A stretch of 64,000 nt of DNA from an uncultured Gammaproteobacteria bacterium (GTDB lineage: Bacteria > Pseudomonadota > Gammaproteobacteria > UBA6429 > Thiohalophilaceae). The notes beneath the pieces were generated by a model. That model had not been told where the DNA came from. It made no database searches and was given only the letters and a program-made list of their open reading frames with translations. Positions 45,223 to 53,226 of the stretch are shown one piece after another. Each line of letters starts with the position of its first letter. Position 1 is the first letter of the stretch. Position numbers and translations under genes: made by a program. The stretch spans positions 1 through 64,000 of the forward strand of contig CALBTB010000013.1 in NCBI GenBank assembly GCA_937967995.1, given 5' to 3'.

Positions 45223-45999
45223 ATGAAAAAAATAGCAACTTTGGTTACCCTGGCAATGGCCTTCAGTCTGGCCGCCTGTAGTGATGACAGCGATAAATCT
45301 GCCGCGTTGAAAGATGTAGTCCCTGAAACGGCACAGGAAGCAGGTGATAACCTGCAGGAACAGGCAGCAAATTTGAAAGAAACGATAACTGAGAATGTCG
45401 AGTCGGCAAAGCAACAGGCTGAACAGGTAGTAGAACAGGCCGAAACTGCGGTTACCGATAAAGTTGAATCGGTCAAGCAGGAAGCGAAGGAACTGGTGAG
45501 CACTGAAACAGCCGTTACCGATAAAGTTGAATCGGTCAAGCAGGAAGCGAAGGAACTGGTGAGCACTGAAACAGCCGTTACCGATAAAGTTGAATCGGTC
45601 AAACAGGATGCACAGGATCTGGTTGGTACTGACACGGCGGCCAAGGTCACCGAATCAGTTGACAAAACCAAGGCGACTGTTGCATCTGTCGCGACAGCGA
45701 CAACGGCTGCAGCATCAGGAGATAGCCAGGGCAGTACAATGGATCATACCCTGGGTAAAAAGATTTACAGCAGTAGTTGCCAGGCCTGCCATGCCACAGG
45801 CGCCGCAGGTGCACCGAAGCTGGGTGACAAGGCAAACTGGGCACCGAGAATTGCCACAGGCATGGACAAGATGTCTGCCAATGCCATCAATGGATTTCGC
45901 GGTTCACAGGGTTATATGCCAGCCAAGGGTGGCTTCAGTAACCTGAGCGATGACGAAGTAACAGCAGCAGTTGCCTATATGGTGGCAGAGTCCAAGTAA
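45223..45999 (+). CDS. Cytochrome c5-like lipoprotein with tandem coiled-coil repeats
   Basis: A 258-residue protein from the ATG at 45223, which has AGGAGGGAG just upstream; a GTG at 45217 lies inside that site. A lipobox (FSLAAC, Cys19) is followed by an Ala/Glu/Lys/Val-rich coiled-coil region (about 30-150) with three copies of a 21-residue unit starting VTDKVESVKQEAKELV. An Ala/Thr linker follows, then a monoheme cytochrome domain (about 173-258) with CQACH at 186-190 and Met in the C-terminal half. The haem would be held away from the outer or inner membrane by the coiled coil. It is probably an electron carrier of the periplasm or surface. Confidence 0.9.
   Translation: MKKIATLVTLAMAFSLAACSDDSDKSAALKDVVPETAQEAGDNLQEQAANLKETITENVESAKQQAEQVVEQAETAVTDKVESVKQEAKELVSTETAVTDKVESVKQEAKELVSTETAVTDKVESVKQDAQDLVGTDTAAKVTESVDKTKATVASVATATTAAASGDSQGSTMDHTLGKKIYSSSCQACHATGAAGAPKLGDKANWAPRIATGMDKMSANAINGFRGSQGYMPAKGGFSNLSDDEVTAAVAYMVAESK
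45451..45639 (+). repeat. Three 63-bp direct repeats inside the cytochrome gene
   Basis: Copies begin at 45451, 45514 and 45577, each opening with GTTACCGATAAAGTTGAATC. The first two are almost identical for the full 63 bases; the third diverges after about 28 bases. The unit is a multiple of three, so copy number can change without breaking the frame. Confidence 0.93.
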
Positions 46000-46005
46000 T
46001 ATAGA

Positions 46006-46467
46006 ATGTCTGTGATGCAAGCCAGACAACAAATCACAGAATCCGAGTTTTATCGTCGCTATCGTGGCGGGTTTTCGGGTATCCTGAGATGGCCTCAGCT
46101 TGATGCTTTTTGGGAAACCCTGAAATCCGTCGCGGATGATAGCTGGTATATCTATGCGATCGGTGAATCGGTACCAACAGCGCCGGTGACATCCGAACAA
46201 TTAAATAAATTCATAACAGAAATTGATGTGCTGTTGAGAAAAGAACATCAGGAAGACTTCTGTGGTGTAGTTTATGTGGATGACAAATCCGAACCGGGAT
46301 TTATCAAGATTTATGATCCAAACAATATGGGTGTCGTATGTGGTTTTAGCGATAATCCACCCTTGCCTGGCTGGATACTGAGCCGAATCAGACCTGAACA
46401 GCTCGACGAAAACACCTTTTTACCCCAGTCCCGTAAACGTTGGTGGCGTCGTTTATTTGGTAAATAA
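46006..46467 (+). CDS. Conserved-type soluble protein, unknown
   Basis: A 153-residue protein without signal peptide, beginning six bases after the cytochrome stop. It shows a mixed fold pattern (GGFSGILRWPQLDAFWETLK; SWYIYAIGESVPTAPVTSEQ; FCGVVYVDDKSEPGFIKIYD) and a very basic end (SRKRWWRRLFGK). The pattern is reminiscent of small proteins encoded beside cytochromes in Gammaproteobacteria, but I cannot name a family. The close spacing suggests co-transcription with the cytochrome gene. Confidence 0.75.
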   Translation: MSVMQARQQITESEFYRRYRGGFSGILRWPQLDAFWETLKSVADDSWYIYAIGESVPTAPVTSEQLNKFITEIDVLLRKEHQEDFCGVVYVDDKSEPGFIKIYDPNNMGVVCGFSDNPPLPGWILSRIRPEQLDENTFLPQSRKRWWRRLFGK

Positions 46468-46646
46468 GTATTTGTGCTACATGTTTACTGAAACGCGTAT
46501 AACAATTCCTGACACTCCATGACAGTTCCTGAAATTTAGTCTTCCCAATATTCGCTAGAATGACGATGTGAACACGATGCAGCGTAAATGCATCAGCAAT
46601 AGATTTAATAACTTGAAACGTGTTTAACATCGTAGGGAGCGAAAAA

Positions 46647-47753
46647 ATGAAGCGACAATTATTTAATCTGACGGTAGTGGCAACTGCTTTGTCTGTTTCG
46701 GCATGCGGAACAATGCAAGCGGGTGATAAGCAGCCCACACAATCTGAAATCCATAACCAGGACACCCAGATAGAGGCACTGACAGAACGGGAAAACGCCA
46801 TTCGGGATCGTGAAAATCAACTGGCTCAACGTGAATCCCAGTTGTCACAATCTGCACAAACACAACAATTATCCAGCCAGGGACTGTTACCTCCAGGTGC
46901 GAAACCGGGTCGTTGCTACGGTCGGGTTTTTGTGCCACCGGCATATAAAACAGTATCTGAACAGGTCCTGAAGCGTGCTGAGTCTGAACGAATTGAAGTG
47001 ATACCTGCCCGCTATACTGATTCATCGGAAAAAGTGCTTGTTCAGGAGGCGGTAACCAAACTGGAAGTCGTTCCGGCCACCTATAAGTACGTTGAAGATC
47101 GTGTCATAAAAGTGCCTGAAAGTGAAAAGGTCATACAGGTACCTGCCGTTTACGAAACAGTATCCGAGAAAGTGCTTGTTAAACCGGCACACACTGTATG
47201 GAAACCAGGTACAGGTCCGATTCAGAAAGTTGATGAGTCCACAGGTGAAATCATGTGTCTCGTTGAGGTTCCGGCTACATATAAAACAGTTACCAAGCGA
47301 GTATTAAAGACACCAGCATCAACAAAAGTTGTGAAGATTCCGGCTGTTTATGAAACCGTGAAACGTCGTGTTGTGGACAAACCGGCTCACACCAGAGAAA
47401 TCACCATTCCTGCAAAATACAAATCAGTTCAGGTGACAAAACTGGTAGAACCGGCACGCGAAAAACGCATCGCCGTACCGGCTGAATATCAGACTGTAAA
47501 CAAGACGGTTATGACCAAAGAAGGCTCCATGCAGTGGCGTGAAATCCTGTGTAGTACCAACATGACACGGAGTCGAATTTCGCAAGTTCAACAATCCCTG
47601 GCTGCGAAAGGCTATAACCCGGGTCCGATTGACGGTGTCATTGGTTACAAGACTATGCGTGCCGTAAATGAGTTCCAGAAGGCCAAGGGATTACCTGTTG
47701 ATAAGTACCTGGATATTTCAACTGTTGAAGCGCTGGGTGTTGCGCCACGCTAA
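46647..47753 (+). CDS. Peptidoglycan-binding lipoprotein with VPAxYxTV repeats
   Basis: A 368-residue protein from the ATG at 46647 (GGGAG upstream). A lipobox (ALSVSAC, Cys17) is followed by a short coiled coil (ERENAIRDRENQLAQRESQL). The middle (about 90-290) contains eight or so degenerate repeats of the type VPAxYxTVxxxVLxxPA (for example VPATYKTVTKRVLKTPAS and IPAVYETVKRRVVDKPAH). The C-terminal 65 residues are a peptidoglycan-binding domain 1 (SQVQQSLAAKGYNPGPIDGV and KTMRAVNEFQKAKGLP). It should span from outer membrane to cell wall. It is followed by a strong terminator. Confidence 0.9.
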   Translation: MKRQLFNLTVVATALSVSACGTMQAGDKQPTQSEIHNQDTQIEALTERENAIRDRENQLAQRESQLSQSAQTQQLSSQGLLPPGAKPGRCYGRVFVPPAYKTVSEQVLKRAESERIEVIPARYTDSSEKVLVQEAVTKLEVVPATYKYVEDRVIKVPESEKVIQVPAVYETVSEKVLVKPAHTVWKPGTGPIQKVDESTGEIMCLVEVPATYKTVTKRVLKTPASTKVVKIPAVYETVKRRVVDKPAHTREITIPAKYKSVQVTKLVEPAREKRIAVPAEYQTVNKTVMTKEGSMQWREILCSTNMTRSRISQVQQSLAAKGYNPGPIDGVIGYKTMRAVNEFQKAKGLPVDKYLDISTVEALGVAPR

Positions 47754-47777
47754 CGCAGTTTAGACAGGAGTAGCACA

Positions 47778-47813
47778 ATGCCGGGCGGACGTCAGTCTTC
47801 CCGGCATTTTTTT
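47778..47813 (+). terminator. Rho-independent terminator after the repeat lipoprotein gene
   Basis: Arms ATGCCGGG (47778-47785) and CCCGGCAT (47800-47807) form a perfect stem followed by seven T residues. It lies 25 bases after the stop codon and just before the convergent host-attachment gene. Confidence 0.92.
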
Positions 47814-47819
47814 GCCAGC

Positions 47820-48263
47820 TTATGCAGGTAAAAATTCAGGAAGTTGGTTCTGGATTTGTTCAATAGAATGTTGCGTAAGATCCTTGTCTATTTCAAGCGT
47901 GACCTTTTTTGTAATTTCATTTTTCAGGTTGTCACGTAATAAACCCAGCATCGCCGGTGCGGCTATGAGTATCAGCTTGTCAAAAGATACCTTAGAATTG
48001 ACTTCATCGAGCTGTCTGGCAATTTGCTTTGCAAAATTTATACGTTCCTGTTGTTTTGCAGAAACAGGCTGTTCCATGCTATGTCGACCAGTACCGTGAC
48101 TGTCAAATGTACGTCCCGGCAAGTCACTGGTAATCTCTGACTCATGTAAGCGGCCTTCCGGGTGAGCAAGTGTGAGTATTTCATGAAAAGTCGACTTGTT
48201 TCGGTCGGCTACCAGTAAACGTGCCCGGCTCGCATCAGCTACGACGATTAGAGTGTGTGGCAT
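47820..48263 (-). CDS. Host-attachment family protein
   Basis: A 147-residue protein of the family named after a protein needed for attachment to host cells. The N-terminus TLIVVADASRARLLVADRNK, then LAHPEGRLHESEITSDLPGR with the DSHGTGRHSMEQPV segment, and the C-terminal LILIAAPAMLGLLRDNLKNE are characteristic. It is related in fold to eRF1/baeRF-type release-factor domains; its function is not established. A perfect FNR/Anr box lies 58 bases upstream of the start, so low-oxygen induction is predicted. Confidence 0.9.
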   Translation of the reverse strand: MPHTLIVVADASRARLLVADRNKSTFHEILTLAHPEGRLHESEITSDLPGRTFDSHGTGRHSMEQPVSAKQQERINFAKQIARQLDEVNSKVSFDKLILIAAPAMLGLLRDNLKNEITKKVTLEIDKDLTQHSIEQIQNQLPEFLPA

Positions 48264-48320
48264 AAATGGATACCTCTCTTTCTACTCCTTAAAGTATAGG
48301 AAAGCCCGATTACCGGTGAG

Positions 48321-48334
48321 TTGATGCGGATCAA
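48321..48334. promoter_or_regulatory. Perfect FNR/Anr box
   Basis: TTGAT-GCGG-ATCAA matches the FNR consensus TTGAT-N4-ATCAA at every specified base. Its centre is 64 bases from the start of the host-attachment gene on the minus strand, compatible with activation from a position near -41.5. Confidence 0.75.
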
Positions 48335-48358
48335 TCAAATGCGCAATGACCGGTTTGG

Positions 48359-49015
48359 TCAAAATGTCAGGATTACGGCAATAATCCCGGTCAGGAAAAT
48401 GCCATCAAACGTTCCGGCGCCGCCGATGGATGCCACGGGTGCATTTAACTTCTTTATGTCTTTGATACGTAACAGATCTGCGCCCACGACAACACCAAGG
48501 CTGCCACTAATATAGGCGAGTGCGGGTGCGTTATCAGGCAATAATAACATTGCCGTAAGTGCCGCCATGACCGGGGCAACAAAAATAGGCATACCGATTC
48601 CGAGGTTTGCAACCGGCCGGCTAAACAGGTAACTGACTACACTGATAACCAGTATGGAAATTAACAAGGCATAAGTTGGCAGGCTTGCCGTGATGATGAG
48701 ATAGACGGAAAAGGTGATCGGGACCAGGGCCCCACCGACATTCACCGCAATCAATGTGTGGCCGTTGGTAAAGCGCAACGGAAAAACTGCACGATGTAGC
48801 GGATTGTCCGGCTCGTAACTGAAATTTGAACGAATTGTCGTAACAGGAAGATTTAGCGCGCTGCCAAGAAACGTGGTGATTAACAAAAGGCTGGCGCCGG
48901 AGCGGGACAGACCCAGCTTGCTCAATACCATTGTAAATACTTCTATCTGTATGACAATGATAATGAACAGTAACAGGAACCCAAGAATGACAATCGATAG
49001 CGGGAATTTCTGCAT
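48359..49015 (-). CDS. DUF1614 membrane protein
   Basis: A 218-residue protein with about seven membrane helices, including the conserved SGASLLLITTFLGSALNLPV and the C-terminal SIGGAGTFDGIFLTGIIAVI, both typical of DUF1614. Function unknown. It lies upstream of the host-attachment gene on the same strand, but the FNR box and a 95-base gap separate them. Confidence 0.88.
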   Translation of the reverse strand: MQKFPLSIVILGFLLLFIIIVIQIEVFTMVLSKLGLSRSGASLLLITTFLGSALNLPVTTIRSNFSYEPDNPLHRAVFPLRFTNGHTLIAVNVGGALVPITFSVYLIITASLPTYALLISILVISVVSYLFSRPVANLGIGMPIFVAPVMAALTAMLLLPDNAPALAYISGSLGVVVGADLLRIKDIKKLNAPVASIGGAGTFDGIFLTGIIAVILTF

Positions 49016-49091
49016 TTAGTCTTCCTACATAAGTATCTAATTAATTAATTCTATTGGAAATATTTATACTATTTTGAACTAATATACATTA

Positions 49092-49901
49092 ATGCGATTA
49101 TTTCTCTTTATTATTCTGGTAGTTTCGCAGCCTGTATATACCGCTCAATATGATGAGCTTATCAAATTGGGTGAGGTAAAGGCGCTGGTTTACCATCCAC
49201 CTTTATACCAGAAAAACAAACCACAGCGCTGGCCAGCGATTTTATTCGCACACGGTTTTGTCGGAAGTGCGATTTCACAGGACATGCTGTTGGCGCTATT
49301 GGCGAAAGATGGCTTCCTGGTCATTGCCATTGAGCATCGTGACCCTGTTGCGTTTGAGCGTATTCCTCCAGACAAACCGGACCCGAGGTGGAAGGTCATC
49401 AAATACCTGAAACGGCATCCATTTAACAACAAAGATTATGCCTATCGACCGCAGGAATTCAGGCAATTTGCCAGGGAGGCGGTTAACAAACTGCCGGTTG
49501 ACAGGAAGCGGATCATCTTTGCCGGACATTCTATGGGAGGTTTTTCCATTTTTAATGCGGCGCAAGATAGCGCGATAAAACCGCTTGCGTTGATCGGGTA
49601 CTCCGTGGGCGAACTGAATTTTAAACGGGACCGCCACTATTTCAGCAAAGAGCAACTGGCAGGTATGTCAATCCCGTTAATGTTATTTTATGGTGAAAAA
49701 GAATTTAATAGTGAAAATGGATCACATGCGGAATTTATACGCAAGCATTACGGCGGAAACAGCCGGCTTATAATGATAGATGGTGGTACTCATTTATCTT
49801 ATACGAATCCTACCAGAGTTATGGGCAGAAAACAGCGGCTGGAACATATCAATTTAATCCATACCAGGACACGTGAATTTCTTCAGACAGTTCTGAATTA
49901 A
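49092..49901 (+). CDS. Exported alpha/beta hydrolase
   Basis: A 269-residue protein with a signal peptide (LFLFIILVVSQPVYTAQ) and an alpha/beta-hydrolase fold. The oxyanion region is HGFVGSAISQD, the nucleophile elbow GHSMGGFSIFNA gives the catalytic Ser, and a late His lies in DGGTHLSYT. The layout resembles the platelet-activating-factor acetylhydrolase or dienelactone-hydrolase-like branch. The substrate is unknown. It is AT-rich upstream and lacks a clear ribosome binding site. It is followed after 16 bases by a phosphoesterase gene. Confidence 0.88.
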   Translation: MRLFLFIILVVSQPVYTAQYDELIKLGEVKALVYHPPLYQKNKPQRWPAILFAHGFVGSAISQDMLLALLAKDGFLVIAIEHRDPVAFERIPPDKPDPRWKVIKYLKRHPFNNKDYAYRPQEFRQFAREAVNKLPVDRKRIIFAGHSMGGFSIFNAAQDSAIKPLALIGYSVGELNFKRDRHYFSKEQLAGMSIPLMLFYGEKEFNSENGSHAEFIRKHYGGNSRLIMIDGGTHLSYTNPTRVMGRKQRLEHINLIHTRTREFLQTVLN

Positions 49902-49917
49902 CCTCCACAGTTATAAA

Positions 49918-50535
49918 ATGAAAATTGGTCTTATTAGTGATATCCATGCCAGCCCGGAACCACTGGAAGAGGCGCTGGCAATATTCAGGCAGGAACAGAC
50001 CGACCAGATCTGGTGCGCCGGGGATATCGTTGGTTACGGACAGCAGGCGCAGAAAACAATCCAGCTTTTACAGGAAAATAATTGTCAGGTCATCCAGGGC
50101 AACCATGAATCCTGGTACCAGGTGAAACATCATGCTGATGCTGATCCCTCGGTTCTGGCATATCTGAATGATCTGCCGCTGGTAAAACAACTAAATTATG
50201 AATCACAACTTATATATATGGTGCATGCCAGCCCGCCTGAGCACATGACAGGAGGTATTCGTCTGCGTGACAGGGCTGGTCAGCTTGACGCGCAGCAAAT
50301 GGCACACTGGACGACAATGTTGAAGCCGTTTGATTATGACGTGCTGATTGTCGGCCACACTCACCAGGTATTTGCCGAAAAACTGGGAAATATGCTGGTC
50401 ATTAATCCGGGTAGTACCCACTTCAATCATTGCTGTGGCGTGCTTTCATTGCCGGATTTAACCGTAAAGTGGTTCGCCCTGTCGGGTCGAAGCATCGCCT
50501 ATAGCTGGAACTGGGGAGACACCCTGTCAGCATGA
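49918..50535 (+). CDS. Calcineurin-type metallophosphoesterase
   Basis: A 205-residue cytoplasmic protein of the YfcE/MJ0936 type. All metal-binding motifs are present: SDIHASP, GDIVGYG, GNHES, VHASPP and GHTHQVF. Members hydrolyse phosphodiesters with Mn2+ or similar metals; the natural substrate is not readable. It forms a short operon with the hydrolase upstream and ends at a terminator. Confidence 0.92.
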   Translation: MKIGLISDIHASPEPLEEALAIFRQEQTDQIWCAGDIVGYGQQAQKTIQLLQENNCQVIQGNHESWYQVKHHADADPSVLAYLNDLPLVKQLNYESQLIYMVHASPPEHMTGGIRLRDRAGQLDAQQMAHWTTMLKPFDYDVLIVGHTHQVFAEKLGNMLVINPGSTHFNHCCGVLSLPDLTVKWFALSGRSIAYSWNWGDTLSA

Positions 50536-50569
50536 CAACATAAATATTACATTTATGTCGTCTTTTTTT
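50534..50569 (+). terminator. Rho-independent terminator after the phosphoesterase gene
   Basis: Arms ACATAAAT (50538-50545) and ATTTATGT (50551-50558), extended by GAC/GTC across one mismatch, are followed by seven T residues (50563-50569). The stem is AT-rich but the T-tract is good, and it starts at the stop codon. Confidence 0.75.
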
Positions 50570-50636
50570 ACTTCAACGGGGAATAAATTGGTTCGTCACG
50601 TATCTTTACCATAAATGAGGGAGGGAGACGTACACC

Positions 50637-51173
50637 ATGCGATGGTGGAATCGCCGGCGTTTTGAACAGCGCATCGACATGTTGATACCGAGGCTGTACT
50701 CGGTGTCGCTTGGTTGGGGTTGCAGTAAACCCACCTGCGATGATCTGGTTCAGGAAACGGTCACTACCGCGCTGAGCAAAATCGACCAGTTGCGTAACCC
50801 GGATGCATTTGATGTCTGGGTTTTTCGCATCCTGGTCAATGCTCACCGGCAATTATTACGTCGTGAACGCTGGTTAACAGAGCTGGATAATGAGTTTCTT
50901 GTCGATGATAACGGTCCGTCACGACAACTCGAAACCAGCCGCACCATCGACAGGGTGCGCCATGCCATTAATCGATTATCTGATGATCACCGTAAAGTAC
51001 TGGTGCTGGTGGATATGGAAGAACTGAGTTATCGGCAAGTAGCCGACATACTGGAGATAAAGCTGGGTACGGTGATGAGCCGACTGGGACGGGCACGTAA
51101 ACGGCTGCGCAGCATACTGGATGAACAGGATACCCCGACGAGTGATAAAGCAGTTCTGCGGAGAATTAAATGA
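50637..51173 (+). CDS. ECF-type RNA polymerase sigma factor
   Basis: A 178-residue sigma factor with region 2 (CDDLVQETVTTALSKIDQLR; DAFDVWVFRILVNAHRQLLR) and region 4 (LSDDHRKVLVLVDMEELSYR; DILEIKLGTVMSRLGRARKR). A GAGGGAGGGA ribosome binding site precedes the ATG. It overlaps the anti-sigma gene by four bases (ATGA) and heads a three-gene operon ending in a secreted protein. It is distinct in sequence from the ECF factor at 25092-25619. Confidence 0.93.
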   Translation: MRWWNRRRFEQRIDMLIPRLYSVSLGWGCSKPTCDDLVQETVTTALSKIDQLRNPDAFDVWVFRILVNAHRQLLRRERWLTELDNEFLVDDNGPSRQLETSRTIDRVRHAINRLSDDHRKVLVLVDMEELSYRQVADILEIKLGTVMSRLGRARKRLRSILDEQDTPTSDKAVLRRIK

Positions 51174-51907
51174 CAGAATCATTACCAGTATCAAATGAGT
51201 TACTGAACGCCTTTGTTGATAACGAACTGGAAGGGGATGAGCGTGACTGGATTCTCTATCTCGAGGCCAATGATCCACAGGTCGCGCGTGAGATCTGTGA
51301 ATTACGAAAACTGAAGTCTCGAGTTCGGGCTGCCAGAGTCGAGATATCTCGAGAACAGGTTAACACCAGATTATATAAAAATCCACACAGTCTGGTCTGG
51401 TATGCCGTGGCATCTGTAATGATAGTGGTAAGTCTCTTGCTCGTCGCGATGCCGCAAAAAGTGGCCATGCAATATCAGTATGCCAGCAAGTCAAGTCATT
51501 CAGATTATGCCTCACTGCTGCAGTCAGTGTCCCAGCAACCGCAGCAAAACCTGGTCTTGCATATTCGAACGGATCAGCCGGAGGCCATGCAACATGTTGC
51601 CAGGTTAGCTGAAGCGTTGCTACAGACAGCCGGCGATAAAAAACATCAACTCGTTATCGAGGTGATTGCCAGTGGACCGGGACTACGACTGTTACAGTCC
51701 GGTTCTAAAGGGTTTGCCGGTCGTCTGCGTGCCATACAAACTGCCTATCCAAACGTCAAATTCATCGCTTGCCGTAAAACACTAAAAAAACTCAATCAAA
51801 AAAATCCAGGCAAGCTACAGATTATGAAGGAGGCTATGCTGGTAGCGTCCGGTCCTGACCATGCACGTTTACGTGTTGAGCAGGGCTGGACCTACATTCT
51901 TCTATAA
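51170..51907 (+). CDS. Anti-sigma factor with periplasmic DsrE-like domain
   Basis: A 245-residue protein. Residues 1-65 look like an anti-sigma domain (LLNAFVDNELEGDERDWILY) without the zinc motif. A membrane helix lies at about 75-94. The periplasmic part from about 127 has the hallmarks of the DsrE/DsrF-like sulfur-relay fold: NLVLHIRTDQPEAMQHV, VIASGPGLRLLQSGSKGF, VKFIACRKTLKKLN with Cys201, and the terminal GWTYI. In other proteins the Cys of ACxxTL can carry or sense sulfur. A redox- or sulfur-sensing anti-sigma factor is inferred. The ATGA overlap couples it to the sigma gene. The DsrE assignment is by motif only. Confidence 0.85.
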   Translation: MTESLPVSNELLNAFVDNELEGDERDWILYLEANDPQVAREICELRKLKSRVRAARVEISREQVNTRLYKNPHSLVWYAVASVMIVVSLLLVAMPQKVAMQYQYASKSSHSDYASLLQSVSQQPQQNLVLHIRTDQPEAMQHVARLAEALLQTAGDKKHQLVIEVIASGPGLRLLQSGSKGFAGRLRAIQTAYPNVKFIACRKTLKKLNQKNPGKLQIMKEAMLVASGPDHARLRVEQGWTYILL

Positions 51908-51927
51908 CACTGAAGGGAGGGAATGAA

Positions 51928-53127
51928 ATGAAACTTAACAGGCATTACCTGTGGTTGTTGTTTGGCTTTTTCATGTTGCTTTTTGCTCCGGTTACGAGCG
52001 TAACTGCGGATGACGATGAGCATAACATTGTGGCCGGTATTATCAGCGCGCCGGTTGTCATGAATGGGCTGGTGGCCAATGAGCCGACTGAATTCAATAT
52101 TATACTCAGCCAGCCCGGCGTGAGCCTGGAGGGTGCGCTTGATCCGCAAGCAAAGGGATTTCAGATTCCGGCCGGTGGCCGTATGGAAGTGGAATTAAGC
52201 GATGAATTTATTCGTAACAAGGTAACAGGAACAGACACCCCGGTACCGATCAATCCCAATGCCAATATTATTCTGACCATCGGTCCACAAAATCCCATTA
52301 TTTTTCAGTCAGGCGCAACAGTGGCGAGAGGTAACTGGGCGGTATCGGATGACGGTGCCAACCTGATTACCGTCACCCCACTGGGTGGTATTGGTGACAA
52401 TGGCCTGGAAAATGCGCGTGCCAATGAAATTGGTATGAAAGTCATTCATGTACGCCCCAATCCCAGAACAGTGGATGGCATGCCGTTTATCAATGGTGAT
52501 CCGGGAGAAGAGGGTGAAATCGCTGTGCGAATTTATAACGCTTCAGGTGATGTGGTTGCATCGGGCGAAGGGGATGTTAAGTTTCGCGCACGAGTTGGCC
52601 GCCAGGTGCACATCACGAATGAAGGGCTGCGAACAACACCGGGTGGTTCACCTGCCGTTGAAACGATAGAGCTAATCGACTTTCAGCGTGTCGGACCGGG
52701 TACCGTACTCGACAATACCAATAAGACCACACCTTTTTCCGCCGGTTATCCCTATGCACCGCGCTACATACTGTTTGATGATCTGGATCCGTCGCTGCGC
52801 GGCGAATTCACGGAAGCATCGTTTATTCCACAGATTGGTCTGGCCGGGGTGACCTATGAAATCAAGAAAGAAAAACCCTGGCGCGCCAAGCTGGTCCAGT
52901 ACACCGGGACTGGAAAACATACCATTGGTGCGGTTGATATGAGCGGGCCGAGTCGCGATAGCCGGGGCAAACTACTGCCCAGCATCGGACAGACTACAGC
53001 TAGCTCGGATGCCAACGGCAGTTTCTTCAGTGTACCGGTTCAGGTCGGTGATATGCCCGGTGAATATCGGGTCACCGTAACACTTTACGGAGGCGGTCAG
53101 GCAACCACTACCATCATTGTCGAATAG
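51928..53127 (+). CDS. Secreted protein of the ECF operon, unknown
   Basis: A 399-residue protein with a signal peptide (LLFGFFMLLFAPVTSVTA, cleaved before DDDEH) and a strong GAAGGGAGGG site. The mature part is strand-rich and has no cysteine; it shows Ig-like features at the C-terminus (VPVQVGDMPGEYRVTVTLYG ending TTTIIVE). Segments such as GVSLEGALDPQAKGFQIPAG and PYAPRYILFDDLDPSLRGEF match no family I recognise. It sits 20 bases after the anti-sigma gene, so it is likely the main output or partner of the system. Confidence 0.8.
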   Translation: MKLNRHYLWLLFGFFMLLFAPVTSVTADDDEHNIVAGIISAPVVMNGLVANEPTEFNIILSQPGVSLEGALDPQAKGFQIPAGGRMEVELSDEFIRNKVTGTDTPVPINPNANIILTIGPQNPIIFQSGATVARGNWAVSDDGANLITVTPLGGIGDNGLENARANEIGMKVIHVRPNPRTVDGMPFINGDPGEEGEIAVRIYNASGDVVASGEGDVKFRARVGRQVHITNEGLRTTPGGSPAVETIELIDFQRVGPGTVLDNTNKTTPFSAGYPYAPRYILFDDLDPSLRGEFTEASFIPQIGLAGVTYEIKKEKPWRAKLVQYTGTGKHTIGAVDMSGPSRDSRGKLLPSIGQTTASSDANGSFFSVPVQVGDMPGEYRVTVTLYGGGQATTTIIVE

Positions 53128-53136
53128 CGGTAAAAA

Positions 53137-53157
53137 AAGTCACAGTGAATGTGACTT
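53137..53157. repeat. Perfect inverted repeat after the ECF operon
   Basis: AAGTCACA and TGTGACTT flank a five-base spacer, nine bases past the stop of the secreted protein. No T-run follows on the plus strand; a run of A residues precedes it. It may stabilise the transcript end or be an operator for the downstream transporter genes. Confidence 0.5.
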
Positions 53158-53226
53158 GTCACTACACTTCTGATAGCGTTCGGACGTATAGTAGTGACTG
53201 TTTCGTGAAGGATTCATGATGTTGGT

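Noticed and set aside
45207..45671. 154-residue minus-strand ORF with striking repeats
   Set aside because: It is the mirror of the 63-bp repeats in the cytochrome gene on the plus strand, which has a strong ribosome binding site, a lipobox and a haem motif.
53137..53157. Palindrome as a CRP site
   Set aside because: The CRP consensus is TGTGA-N6-TCACA; here the half-sites are in the opposite order (TCACA ... TGTGA).
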